Assembly (NCBI RefSeq): GCF_005280735.1
Contig: NZ_CP040077.1
Location: 3,410,001 to 3,474,000, forward strand
Direction of reading: 5' to 3'
Source of the DNA: Trinickia violacea
GTDB lineage: Bacteria; Pseudomonadota; Gammaproteobacteria; Burkholderiales; Burkholderiaceae
DNA: 64,000 nt
Made by a program: the position numbers and the translations under genes. The notes below the pieces were generated by a model that saw nothing but the letters and a program-made list of their open reading frames with translations, did not search any database and had not been told where the DNA came from. Positions 35,974-44,643 of the stretch are shown one piece after another; position 1 is the stretch's first letter, and every line of letters starts with the position of its first letter.

Positions 35974-36594
35974 ATGCCGGATTCCCTCGATCGCCCATTG
36001 CGGCTGATTCTTGCCTCCAGTTCCCGCTATCGCCGCGAACTGCTCGAACGCCTTCGCCTTCCATACGAGGTCATCGTGCCCGCCATCGATGAAGCCCCGC
36101 TCGCGGGCGAGGCGCCGGCCGCCACCGCGCTGCGGCTCGCCGAAGCGAAGGCGCGCGCGGTCGCGCTCGGCATCGACGCCGGGCAGCGCGCGCTCGTGAT
36201 CGGCTCGGACCAGGTCGCCACCTTCGACGGCCACCCGATCGGCAAGCCCGGAACGCACGAGAAGGCGCTCGCGCAGCTTCAAGCGATGCGCGGCCGCGAA
36301 GTCGAATTTCACAGCGCGCTTTGCCTGCTCGACAGCGGCGACGGCTCGGCCCAAGTCGAAGACGTGGTCACGCGGGTACGGTTTCGCGATCTGCCGGACG
36401 CCGAACTCGACGCTTACCTGCGCACCGAGACGCCCTATGACTGCGCCGGCAGCGCCAAATCCGAAGGGCTCGGCATCGCGCTGCTCGACGCGATCGATTC
36501 CAACGATCCGACCGCGCTCATCGGACTGCCGCTGATCGCGCTGACGCGCATGCTGCGCTCGGCGGGCTATCCACTCTTGCGAGGTGCGCGATGA
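35974..36594 (+). CDS. yceF: Maf-type nucleotide pyrophosphatase (YceF subfamily)
   Basis: 206-residue house-cleaning NTPase. ILASSSRYRRELLERL and the catalytic Asp in VIGSDQVATFDG, then GKPGTHEKA, match the YceF branch that hydrolyses 7-methyl-GTP. The ATG at 35974 is preferred over a TTG at 35944. Its stop overlaps the next gene by 4 bp, and it is divergent from yceD. Confidence 0.9.
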   Translation: MPDSLDRPLRLILASSSRYRRELLERLRLPYEVIVPAIDEAPLAGEAPAATALRLAEAKARAVALGIDAGQRALVIGSDQVATFDGHPIGKPGTHEKALAQLQAMRGREVEFHSALCLLDSGDGSAQVEDVVTRVRFRDLPDAELDAYLRTETPYDCAGSAKSEGLGIALLDAIDSNDPTALIGLPLIALTRMLRSAGYPLLRGAR

Positions 36595-37310
36595 GCGGCG
36601 TCCTGTATTTGATTCCGAACACGCTCGGCGAAGGCGACGCCGACGCGCTCGCTGCCGTGCTGCCCGCAGCCGTTCAGGCGCGCGCCGGCACGCTTGGCTA
36701 CTACATCGGCGAAAACGCGAAAACGACCCGCGCGTTCCTGAAGAAAGTCGGCACCGAACGGCCGATTCAGGAAATCGAGATCCGCGAACTCAACGTCAAT
36801 ACGCCCGCCGGCGAAATCGACCGTCTGCTGGCGCCGATTCTCGACGGCGCCGATGCGGGACTGGTCTCCGAGGCCGGCTGTCCGGCCGTCGCCGATCCCG
36901 GCGCGCTGCTCGTGCGACGGGCGCACGAGCGAGGCGTGAAGGTCGTGCCGCTCGTCGGTCCGAGTTCGATTCTGCTGGCGTTGATGGCCTCCGGCCTGAA
37001 CGGCCAGAGCTTTGCGTTCCACGGTTATCTGCCGGTCGATGCGGCCGAACGCGCGAAGCGCCTGCGCGAGTTGGAACAGCAATCGCGCAAAGCGAAGCAG
37101 ACACAGATTTTCATCGAGACGCCCTACCGCAACCGCGCGCTGCTGGACACGCTGATCGCGACGTGCGCGCCTTCGACGCTGATTTGCGTCGCGGTGGACC
37201 TGACGCTGGAAACAGAGACGATCGCGAGCCGCCCGGCTGCCGAATGGAAGAAGGCGCCGGCGCTCGACCTGCACAAGCGGCCGGCGATTTTCCTTCTGCT
37301 GGCGGTTTGA
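36591..37310 (+). CDS. Tetrapyrrole-methylase-fold SAM methyltransferase, RsmI paralogue
   Basis: 239-residue protein of the same fold as RsmI. The N-terminus is GVLYLIPNTLGEGD where RsmI has YLVPTPIGN; SAM-site words EAGCPAVADPGALLVRRA and VPLVGPSSILLALMASGLNG are clear. It also has FIETPYRN as RsmI does. Its RNA target, if any, is not known. The start overlaps maf by 4 bp, and a Burkholderiales maf/methylase pair suggests cotranscription. Confidence 0.85.
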   Translation: MSGVLYLIPNTLGEGDADALAAVLPAAVQARAGTLGYYIGENAKTTRAFLKKVGTERPIQEIEIRELNVNTPAGEIDRLLAPILDGADAGLVSEAGCPAVADPGALLVRRAHERGVKVVPLVGPSSILLALMASGLNGQSFAFHGYLPVDAAERAKRLRELEQQSRKAKQTQIFIETPYRNRALLDTLIATCAPSTLICVAVDLTLETETIASRPAAEWKKAPALDLHKRPAIFLLLAV

Positions 37311-37379
37311 CGGCCCACGCGGGCCGCAGAGCGAAGCCGAGCCGTGCCGGGCCATCTGCCTCGCCCGGCAATCCGCCCA

Positions 37380-38402
37380 TCAGCGCAACTGCATCTTCCC
37401 GCTGAGGATCATCGCGTGCATGGCGGCATCGCCCACCGCCGCGCCGAACTTGCGGGCGACGCGATCGGAAAGGCTTTCCTTCACCGTGTAGTCGACGATG
37501 TCCGGCGCCTTGATGACGTCGCGCGCGACGTAGTCGGCATCGCCGAAGGCATCGGCGAGGCCCAGCTCGACGCTCTTTTCGCCCGTCCAGAACAGGCCCG
37601 AGAAAATCTCGGGCGTTTCGTGCAGACGCTTGCCGCGCCCCTGACGCACGGCGTCGATGAATTGCTGGTGGATTTGGTCGAGCATGGCTTGCGCGTGCGC
37701 ATCCATGGCCGGCGTATCGGGCGAGAACGGGTCGTAGAAGCCCTTGTTTTCGCCTGATGTGCGCAGACGTCGCTGGATGCCGAGCTTGTCCATCAGCCCA
37801 GTGAAACCGAAGCCGTCCATCAACACACCGATCGAGCCGACGATGCTCGCCTTGTCGACGTAGATCTTGTCGGCTGCCGCGGCCACGTAGTAACCGCCTG
37901 ACGCACACATATCGCCGACCACCACGTAGAGCGGCTTGCTCGGGTACTTGGCGCGCAGCCGGCGGATCTCGCGGTTGATGATGCCCGCCTGCACCGGACT
38001 GCCGCCCGGGCTGTTGATGCGCAGGATCACGCCGACGGTGCCGTCGTCGTCGAAGGCATTGTCGAGCGCGGTGTTGATGTCTTCGGCGCTCGCGTTCGTA
38101 TCGGACGAAATTTCGCCATCGAGCGAGACGAGCGCAGTGTGTCGGCCGCCCGTCGAAACCTTATCGCCGGAGAAATCGAACAGCCCCCAGACGACGAGCA
38201 GCAACACCGCGAGGAACGCGAAGCGGAAGAAGATTTTCCAGCGGCGCGCCGCGCGTTGTTCGTTGATGGCGGCAAGCGCGATGCGCTCGAGCGCCGCGCG
38301 CTCCCAGTTCGGCTCGCGCTCTTTGGCGCGCCCGCCGCCGTTTTCAGGCGGCGAGGCGGGGCTGGAGGGTTCGTTGGAATCCGGAGTGAGGTTGTCGGCC
38401 AT
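37380..38402 (-). CDS. sppA: Signal peptide peptidase SppA (S49 family, short form)
   Basis: 340-residue membrane-anchored serine protease that degrades left-over signal peptides. One membrane helix at about 57-73 follows an Asn/Pro/Ala-rich cytoplasmic head. Nucleophile Ser168 in DMCASGGYYVA, with INSPGGSPVQAG upstream and IGSIGVLMDGFG after; a downstream Lys completes the dyad. Single catalytic domain, as in the short bacterial form. 18 bp after the Rieske gene. Confidence 0.92.
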   Translation of the reverse strand: MADNLTPDSNEPSSPASPPENGGGRAKEREPNWERAALERIALAAINEQRAARRWKIFFRFAFLAVLLLVVWGLFDFSGDKVSTGGRHTALVSLDGEISSDTNASAEDINTALDNAFDDDGTVGVILRINSPGGSPVQAGIINREIRRLRAKYPSKPLYVVVGDMCASGGYYVAAAADKIYVDKASIVGSIGVLMDGFGFTGLMDKLGIQRRLRTSGENKGFYDPFSPDTPAMDAHAQAMLDQIHQQFIDAVRQGRGKRLHETPEIFSGLFWTGEKSVELGLADAFGDADYVARDVIKAPDIVDYTVKESLSDRVARKFGAAVGDAAMHAMILSGKMQLR

Positions 38403-38420
38403 GCTTCGTCGATTTGGAAA

Positions 38421-38813
38421 TCAAAGGGTGGCCGGACGCAGGTCGTCGTCGGGCAGCCAGAACACGGCGCGGCCTTCCGGCGTATCCCGCTCGTCGACCT
38501 GAACGGGACGCAGCCTGCCGCCACGGCACGGGCCGCCGACACAGCGCCCGGTGTCCGGCGCGTAAATCGCGCCGTGCGTGGCGCACATCAAGTATAAGCC
38601 CGACGATTCGAAGAACTGGCCCTCCATCCAGTCGAGCTCCATCGGCACGTGCGCGCAGCGGTTCAGATAGCCATACGCGTGACCGTCGTAGCGCACGAAG
38701 AACACGACCGCGTCGCCGCCGAGATAAGACGCCGCCATGCGCACGCCCATGCCGCCGTCGACGAGTTCGTCGGATGCGCAGACACGCACCGGCTCGAGCG
38801 CCGCCTCGCTCAT
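38421..38813 (-). CDS. Rieske [2Fe-2S] protein
   Basis: 130-residue soluble Rieske domain. Cluster ligands are Cys53 and His55 in NRCAHVPMELDW and Cys77 and His80 in LMCATHGAIY. No signal peptide or membrane helix, so a cytosolic ferredoxin or part of an oxygenase-like system. The start MSEAALEP at 38813 overlaps the HAD gene stop by 4 bp, an operon with that gene and sppA. Partner enzymes are not visible here. Confidence 0.88.
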   Translation of the reverse strand: MSEAALEPVRVCASDELVDGGMGVRMAASYLGGDAVVFFVRYDGHAYGYLNRCAHVPMELDWMEGQFFESSGLYLMCATHGAIYAPDTGRCVGGPCRGGRLRPVQVDERDTPEGRAVFWLPDDDLRPATL

Positions 38814-39469
38814 GCGTAGTCCCTGAGCCACTGGGCGAGCGACGCGACGCTGTCGGCAACGAAGCGCGGTTCGAGCGCCGACAGCGCGTCGGCGGGATGC
38901 GCGCCGTAGGTCACCGCCACGCTCGCGGTGCCCGCGTTGGTGGCCATCTGCAGATCGTGCGTGGTGTCGCCGATCATGACCGTGCGATCGAGATCCTGCC
39001 CCAATTCGCGCGTCAGTTCGTGCAACATCGCCGGATGCGGCTTCGAAAACGTCTCGTCCGCGCAGCGGGTGCCATCGAAAACGCTCGTCAGATGCATCTG
39101 GTCGAGCGCGCGATTCAGCCCGACCCGGCTCTTGCCGGTCGCCACGCCCAGCAGATAGCCGACGTCGCGCAGCTCCTGCAGCATTTCGCGCACGCCGGCG
39201 AACAGCTCCTGGTATTGATCCTTCGCCAAATAATGGTAGCGATAGCGCTCCGCGAGACGCGGATACTCGGACGGATCGAGCGTCGGCGCGGCGATTTGCA
39301 GCGCGTCGCGCAGCCCGAGGCCGATCACGTAGCTCGCCGCCTCGTCCGCCGGCACCGGCAAGCCGAGATCGCGGCATGCCGCCTGAATGCTGCGCGTGAT
39401 GTGCGCCGTCGAATTCATCAGCGTGCCGTCCCAGTCGAAGACGATCAGATCAAATTGCTGTCGAGCCAT
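38810..39469 (-). CDS. HAD-family phosphatase, phosphoglycolate phosphatase-like
   Basis: 219-residue HAD hydrolase with an alpha-helical cap. Motif I FDWDGTLMNST, motif II Thr in GVATGKS, motif III Lys in ETFSKPHPAM, motif IV MIGDTTHDL. Close to Gph-type enzymes but substrate not proven. Placed 23 bp after rluC; overlaps the Rieske gene. Confidence 0.88.
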   Translation of the reverse strand: MARQQFDLIVFDWDGTLMNSTAHITRSIQAACRDLGLPVPADEAASYVIGLGLRDALQIAAPTLDPSEYPRLAERYRYHYLAKDQYQELFAGVREMLQELRDVGYLLGVATGKSRVGLNRALDQMHLTSVFDGTRCADETFSKPHPAMLHELTRELGQDLDRTVMIGDTTHDLQMATNAGTASVAVTYGAHPADALSALEPRFVADSVASLAQWLRDYA

Positions 39470-39492
39470 GCGTTTGTCGGTCCTCGTACTGG

Positions 39493-40512
39493 TTAAAGCG
39501 CGGTGCGCGGCGCGCTCTCGTCGCGCATTTCATTGAGCTGATCGATGAAACTCCGGCAGTCGGCCGGCAGCGGCGCGTCGAATTGGAGCGGCTCGCCGCT
39601 GATCGGATGCGTGAGGCGCAGCCGGTGCGCGTGCAGGAACATCCGCTTGAGGCCCGGCCGGGCGTTCGCGCGGGCCAGCGCCTTGTTCAAGGCGAAATCG
39701 CCGTATTTGGCGTCGCCGACGATCGGCAGCCCCAGATGCGCCAGATGGACGCGAATCTGGTGCGTGCGCCCGGTTTTCAATTCCGCTTCGAGCAGCGCGT
39801 AGTCGGGCCAGCGGTCGACCAGGTTGAACACCGTGTGCGACGGCAGGCCATCCTGCTGCACGCGCACGCGTCGCTCGCCTTCAGGCGTCGAATATTTGTG
39901 CAGCGGCTCCTTGACCGCGCGCCGGCGGCCCCAATCACTCGACCACTCGCCGTGAACGCACGCGTAGTAGCGCTTGTCCATCTTGTTGTCGCGAATCTGC
40001 TCGTGCAGGCCGACAAGCGCCGCGCGCTTCTTGGCGAGCATCAGGATGCCGGACGTCTCGCGGTCGAGCCGGTGCACCAATTCGAGGAATTTCCCTTGCG
40101 GCCGCGCTTCGCGCATCTGCTCGATCACGCCGAACGCCACCCCGCTGCCGCCGTGCACAGCGACGCCGGCGGGCTTGTCGATCACGAGCAGGTGCTCGTC
40201 TTCGAACAGAACGTCGAAGTGCGCGGCCGGCACCGGCCCGGCAAACTCCTCCGTGGAGCCCTGTGCGACCCGCACCGGCGGCACACGCACGACGTCGCCA
40301 TAGGCGAGCCGGTATTTCGCATCGACCCGGCCCTTATTGACGCGGACTTCGCCGCTGCGCAGGATGCGGTAAATATGACTTTTCGGCACACCTTTGCAGA
40401 TGCGCAGTAAAAAATTATCGATACGCTGCCCCGCCGAACCGTCATCGATATGTATCATCGAGACTTGGTCGCTTGCGACTGAATTCTGGGATGTTTTGCC
40501 TAACTCATTCAT
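39493..40512 (-). CDS. rluC: 23S rRNA pseudouridine synthase RluC
   Basis: 339-residue enzyme making pseudouridines 955, 2504 and 2580 (E. coli numbering) of 23S rRNA. An S4 RNA-binding domain (about 28-90; GQRIDNFLLRICKGVPKSHI) precedes the catalytic domain with Asp150 in HRLDRETSG. The family's ELKTGRTHQIRVH is present. Divergent from rne, as in many proteobacteria. Confidence 0.95.
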   Translation of the reverse strand: MNELGKTSQNSVASDQVSMIHIDDGSAGQRIDNFLLRICKGVPKSHIYRILRSGEVRVNKGRVDAKYRLAYGDVVRVPPVRVAQGSTEEFAGPVPAAHFDVLFEDEHLLVIDKPAGVAVHGGSGVAFGVIEQMREARPQGKFLELVHRLDRETSGILMLAKKRAALVGLHEQIRDNKMDKRYYACVHGEWSSDWGRRRAVKEPLHKYSTPEGERRVRVQQDGLPSHTVFNLVDRWPDYALLEAELKTGRTHQIRVHLAHLGLPIVGDAKYGDFALNKALARANARPGLKRMFLHAHRLRLTHPISGEPLQFDAPLPADCRSFIDQLNEMRDESAPRTAL

Positions 40513-41237
40513 TCTGAATATAATTTGCCCAGCAGTCTGCGGTAGACGGCGCGTTGGCCGGAAACCGGGCGGATTGCACGAGGTGCAAGCGAGAAACCGT
40601 TATTTTACTTGCTTACTTGCGCCGAGGGCTGGTTGCTCGCCCTTAAAAACGAGAAGCAACAAGTTGCACGCACGGCAACTGCACCCGGCAGGGACGGCGC
40701 CCACAGGCGCGTTCGGTCAGGGTCGGTGCCGACGGTAACGGAATTTTGGTAAAAAAGAATTTATTTGGTGAGCCTCGGAATCAAGCGACATCAAGCAACA
40801 CGAGGCTCCCCATTGCGAAAATACGGCGTGCGCCCAAAGGCGTCCTGCAGAGAGCGCAGGACTTGGCGACGTCAAAACGAGCGAGACACCCTGCGCGGCT
40901 ATCGAGCGTTGATCGGGCCTCCCGCGGCACAGCCGCGAACCGCAACCCGGCCGACAATCGCGCAAGCATTGTGCGGAAGCAGTCGCGGCGCTTTTTTATG
41001 GCGCCGGGCGACTCGAAACGCACGGCGTGTCGCCGCCGTTCTTTGAAGCCGTGTTCGCATGCGCCCTTGCGGCTAGCGGTCTTTTTTCAGGCCCAGCCCT
41101 TTCAGGCAATTCTCCCCGCCATCGTTCCTGCTCCAGCGTGCTCGTGACAACACAATAAGGATGCGGCGTACCGCTCCTGGCCCGCGGCTGGCAACCGCGC
41201 GGCACGGGCCGGTATTCAGCCGCTCTGGAGCCGTTCA
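40513..41237 (+). other. Long rne leader / rluC-rne intergenic region
   Basis: 725 bases between divergent rluC and rne, with no ORF that has coding character. Visible structures: GAGCCTCG (40770-40777) pairing with CGAGGCTC (40801-40808), preceded by an AU-rich stretch (AAAAAAGAATTTATTT, 40751-40766), and CGGCGC/GCGCCG around 40988-41007. In E. coli the rne leader mediates RNase E self-control; this leader could do the same, which is inference. Confidence 0.55.
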
Positions 41238-44200
41238 ATGAAACGCATGCTGTTCAATGCGACGCAGCAGGAAGAACTGCGCGTCGCCATCGTCGATGGA
41301 CAGAAGCTCATCGACATCGATATCGAGACTGCCGGCCGCGAACAGCGCAAAGGCAACATCTACAAGGGGATCGTCACGCGCATCGAGCCGTCGCTCGAAG
41401 CCTGTTTCGTCAACTACGGCGAAGACCGCCACGGCTTCCTGCCGTTCAAGGAAGTCGCCCGCCAGTACTTCAGGGACGGCGTCGACATGCGCTCCGCGCG
41501 CATTCAGGACGCCCTGCGCGAAGGTCAGGAACTGATCGTCCAGGTCGAGAAGGAAGAGCGCGGCAACAAGGGGGCGGCGCTCACCACGTTCATCTCGCTC
41601 GCCGGCCGCTATCTGGTGCTGATGCCGAACAATCCGCGTGGCGGCGGCGTGTCGCGCCGGATCGAAGGCGACGAGCGCCAGGAACTGCGCGAGACGATGT
41701 CGCAGCTTCAATTGCCGGACGGCATGAGCATCATCGCGCGCACGGCCGGCATCGGCCGTTCCGCCGAAGAGCTGCAGTGGGACCTGAACTACCTGATGCA
41801 ACTGTGGCGCGCGATCGAAGCCGCGTCGCAAAGCGGCACGGCCGGCCAGCCGATGCTGATCTATCTCGAATCGAGCCTCGTCATCCGCGCGATTCGCGAC
41901 TACTTCCAGCCGGATATCGGCGAAATCCTCATCGACACCACTGAAATCCATGATCAGGCGCGCGCCTTCATGGACATCGTGATGCCGGACAACGTCAGCA
42001 AGGTCAAGCGCTACCACGACGACGTTCCCCTCTTCTCGCGCTTCCAGATCGAGCACCAGATCGAGACGGCGTACTCGCGCACGGTGCCGCTGCCGTCGGG
42101 CGGCGCGATCGTGATCGACCACACCGAAGCGCTCGTCGCGATCGACGTGAACTCGGCACGCGCCACCAAGGGCGCCGACATCGAGGAAACGGCCGCGCGC
42201 ACGAACCTCGAAGCCGCCGACGAAGTCGCCCGCCAACTGCGCTTGCGCGACCTGGGCGGCCTGATCGTGATCGACTTCATCGACATGGAATCGGCCAAGA
42301 GCCAGCGCGAAGTCGAGCAACGCCTGAAGGATGCGCTCAAGCACGACCGTGCGCGCGTCCAGATGGGCAAGATCTCGCGCTTCGGACTGATGGAGCTGTC
42401 GCGTCAGCGTCTGCGTCCGGCGCTGTCCGAGGGCAGCCACGTCACCTGCCCGCGCTGCAACGGCACCGGCCATATTCGGGATACGGAATCGTCCGCGCTG
42501 CAAGTGCTGCGGATCATTCAAGAAGAAGCGATGAAGGAAAACACCGCGGCGATCCACTGCCAGGTGCCGGTCGAGGTGACCGCCTTCCTGCTCAACGAAA
42601 AGCGTCAGGAAATCAACAAGATCGAGTCGCGCTTCAAGGTCAACGTCGTGTTGATCCCGAACAAGCACCTCGATACGCCGCACTACAAGCTCGAGCGTCT
42701 GCGTCACGACGATGCGCGCCTCGACGAGCCGCGCGCCTCGTGGAAGATGGCCGAGGAAGCCGCCCGCGAACTCGAGTCGGAAACCGGCTACAGCAAGCGC
42801 ACCGAAGAGGTGAAGCCGAAGCAGGAAGCGGCGGTCAAGGGCATCACGCCGGCCTCGCCGGCGCCGAGCGCGCCCGTGAAGCCGGCTGCGGCCGCCACGC
42901 CGGCGCCCGCCCCGGTCACCCCGGCAGGCGGCGGTTTCATCGGCTGGCTCAAGAATCTGTTCGGGATGGCGCCGGCTGCGCCCGCGCCGGAACCGGTGGT
43001 CGAGCAGCCCGCGCGTCCGGCGCGTGAGCGCGCTGAGCGCACCGGCGAACGCGGCGGCGATCGCAACCGCAACCGCCGTGGCGGCCAAGGCTCCCGCGAA
43101 GGCGCTGCCGCGCGCGGCGACAGCGCGATCGGCGGCCGTCAGGCTCAGCCGTCGCAGCGTCGCGACGAACAGAAGGAACAACGCGAAGGCCGCGAAGGCC
43201 GCGGTGGCCGCGATCAACGCGAGCAGCAACGCGAAGGCCGTGAGCCACGCGAGGGTCGTGAAGCACGCGAGCCGCGCGAAAGCCGCGAGGGCCGCGAACG
43301 TACGCAAGAGCGCGCAGAACGCGCCGAGCGCGGCGAGGCAGTAGAAGCCGCGGCGCGCGGCGGCGAGCGTCAGGAACGCGGCGAGCGCCGTGAGCGTGGC
43401 GAGCGTCCGGAGCGCGTGGAACGCGGCGAGCGCCGCAAGCCGCAGCAGGAAGTCGCCGCCGAAGCAGCGGCTCGCAGCGAAGCACTTGCAGCCGAAGCGG
43501 CAGCAACGGCTACGGCTAGCGTCGACGAAAGCGGCGCACCGTTTGATCAAGAAGGAGCAGCACGCGACGGCGAGGAACGCCGCCGGCGCCGCCGCGGCCG
43601 TCGTGGCGGCCGTCGCGAGCGCGAGGAAGAAGGCGTCAACGTGACGCACGCTGCCGACATCGCGGAAGCCGAAGGCGCGGTCGCTGCTGTGCCGGCCGTG
43701 GCTGTCGAGCATGCGCACGCTGTCGAACCCGTCGCTGCGCCGCGCGAAACAGCGGTATCGGCTCCGGTCGAAGCGGTTGCGGCGCCCGAGGTAGTCGTCA
43801 CGCCTGTCGAGGCTCCGACACCGGTAGTGACCGAGCTGGCCGAGCCGGTGGCGCAGCACGTCGAGACGGCGGCAGCGCCCGCCGCGCATGAGGTCGCTCC
43901 GGTAGCCGCGCACGCCGAGCCGGTCGTTGCCTCGCCGCAAGTCGAAACGCAGCAGCCTGCCGCCGCCCCGGTCTTCGCACCGGTCGTGTCGGCAGCGCCG
44001 GTCGAAGAACCCGCGCCGGCGGTTGCCGCCGAGGTCGCGGCACCCGTCGCGGAAGCCCAGCCGGCGAGCGTCGCTCAACCGGTCGAGCCGATCGCCGAGG
44101 CAGCGCCGGTCGCGCACGTCGCGCCGGTAGAAGCAGCGGCGCCGGTCGAAACGCAGCCGGCTCCGCAAGCCGCCGTCGCACAGGCGCAAGCGCCGCGAGC

Positions 44201-44405
44201 AAACGGCTTGTCGTCCGCCGACTTGCAGCCGATGCTGGAATCGGCCGGCCTCGTCTGGGTCAACACCGACGCCGACAAGCTCCGCAATGCCCAGGAAGCG
44301 GCCGCGCAAACGGTGAAGGCCGTCCGCGTGCCGCGCGAGCGCAAGTCGCTGCCGCCGGTGGACACCACACCGATGCAGCAAGTGGAAACGATGAAGCACG
44401 ACTAA
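41238..44405 (+). CDS. rne: Ribonuclease E
   Basis: 1055-residue endoribonuclease, core of the RNA degradosome. S1 domain at about 39-119; 5' sensor and RNase H parts follow; DNase I-like catalytic part holds the Asp in ALVAIDVNSARAT and in LIVIDFIDME. The Zn-link is C404-P-R-C407. An amphipathic GGGFIGWLKNLFG near residues 563-576 is a likely membrane anchor. Beyond it lies an Arg/Glu/Gly-rich RNA-binding stretch (about 595-740) and a Val/Ala/Pro-rich tail (about 830-1000), low complexity as expected for the scaffold. The end matches a conserved short block (LESAGLVWVNTDADKL). Confidence 0.96.
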   Translation: MKRMLFNATQQEELRVAIVDGQKLIDIDIETAGREQRKGNIYKGIVTRIEPSLEACFVNYGEDRHGFLPFKEVARQYFRDGVDMRSARIQDALREGQELIVQVEKEERGNKGAALTTFISLAGRYLVLMPNNPRGGGVSRRIEGDERQELRETMSQLQLPDGMSIIARTAGIGRSAEELQWDLNYLMQLWRAIEAASQSGTAGQPMLIYLESSLVIRAIRDYFQPDIGEILIDTTEIHDQARAFMDIVMPDNVSKVKRYHDDVPLFSRFQIEHQIETAYSRTVPLPSGGAIVIDHTEALVAIDVNSARATKGADIEETAARTNLEAADEVARQLRLRDLGGLIVIDFIDMESAKSQREVEQRLKDALKHDRARVQMGKISRFGLMELSRQRLRPALSEGSHVTCPRCNGTGHIRDTESSALQVLRIIQEEAMKENTAAIHCQVPVEVTAFLLNEKRQEINKIESRFKVNVVLIPNKHLDTPHYKLERLRHDDARLDEPRASWKMAEEAARELESETGYSKRTEEVKPKQEAAVKGITPASPAPSAPVKPAAAATPAPAPVTPAGGGFIGWLKNLFGMAPAAPAPEPVVEQPARPARERAERTGERGGDRNRNRRGGQGSREGAAARGDSAIGGRQAQPSQRRDEQKEQREGREGRGGRDQREQQREGREPREGREAREPRESREGRERTQERAERAERGEAVEAAARGGERQERGERRERGERPERVERGERRKPQQEVAAEAAARSEALAAEAAATATASVDESGAPFDQEGAARDGEERRRRRRGRRGGRREREEEGVNVTHAADIAEAEGAVAAVPAVAVEHAHAVEPVAAPRETAVSAPVEAVAAPEVVVTPVEAPTPVVTELAEPVAQHVETAAAPAAHEVAPVAAHAEPVVASPQVETQQPAAAPVFAPVVSAAPVEEPAPAVAAEVAAPVAEAQPASVAQPVEPIAEAAPVAHVAPVEAAAPVETQPAPQAAVAQAQAPRANGLSSADLQPMLESAGLVWVNTDADKLRNAQEAAAQTVKAVRVPRERKSLPPVDTTPMQQVETMKHD

Positions 44406-44426
44406 ACGTCGCGCTTTCAGCGTACG

Positions 44427-44455
44427 AAAGCCCGCCCTTCGAGGCGGGCTTTTTG
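44427..44455 (+). terminator. Intrinsic terminator after rne
   Basis: AAAGCCCGCC, loop CTTCGA, GGCGGGCTTTTTG. It lies about 22 bp after the rne stop and runs straight into an 11-bp tandem repeat. Confidence 0.88.
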
Positions 44456-44532
44456 TTGCCCGCTTCTTGCCCGCTTCTTGCCCGCTTCTTGCCCGCTTGT
44501 TGCCCGCTTGTTGCCCGCTTGTTGCCGGTTTC
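44456..44532. repeat. Tandem 11-bp repeat, seven units
   Basis: Unit TTGCCCGCTTC is repeated from 44456: three copies with final C, three with final G (44489-44521), then a degenerate copy TTGCCGGTTTC (44522-44532). Non-coding, between the rne terminator and moaA. Confidence 0.95.
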
Positions 44533-44643
44533 TTTGCCGACCCCCGCGTGTTATCCCGACCATGGTCGCCAAGAGCGGCGGCACGGCCGGTCGAGCGGCA
44601 TTGCTTCCGCTAGAATAATGATCTAACGTCCTTCTTCCTCATC

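Noticed and set aside
40746..41147. 133-codon ORF in the rne leader
   Set aside because: Atypical amino-acid content, no ribosome site, and overlaps other equally poor frames; treated as leader RNA.
41235..44399. 1054-codon open frame on the minus strand opposite rne
   Set aside because: It mirrors rne codon for codon, is full of Arg/Ala/Leu from reverse-complemented high-GC3 codons, and has no family resemblance or ribosome site. A shadow of rne.
44456..44532. CRISPR array
   Set aside because: Units are 11 bp and directly adjacent with no spacers, and no cas genes are present.
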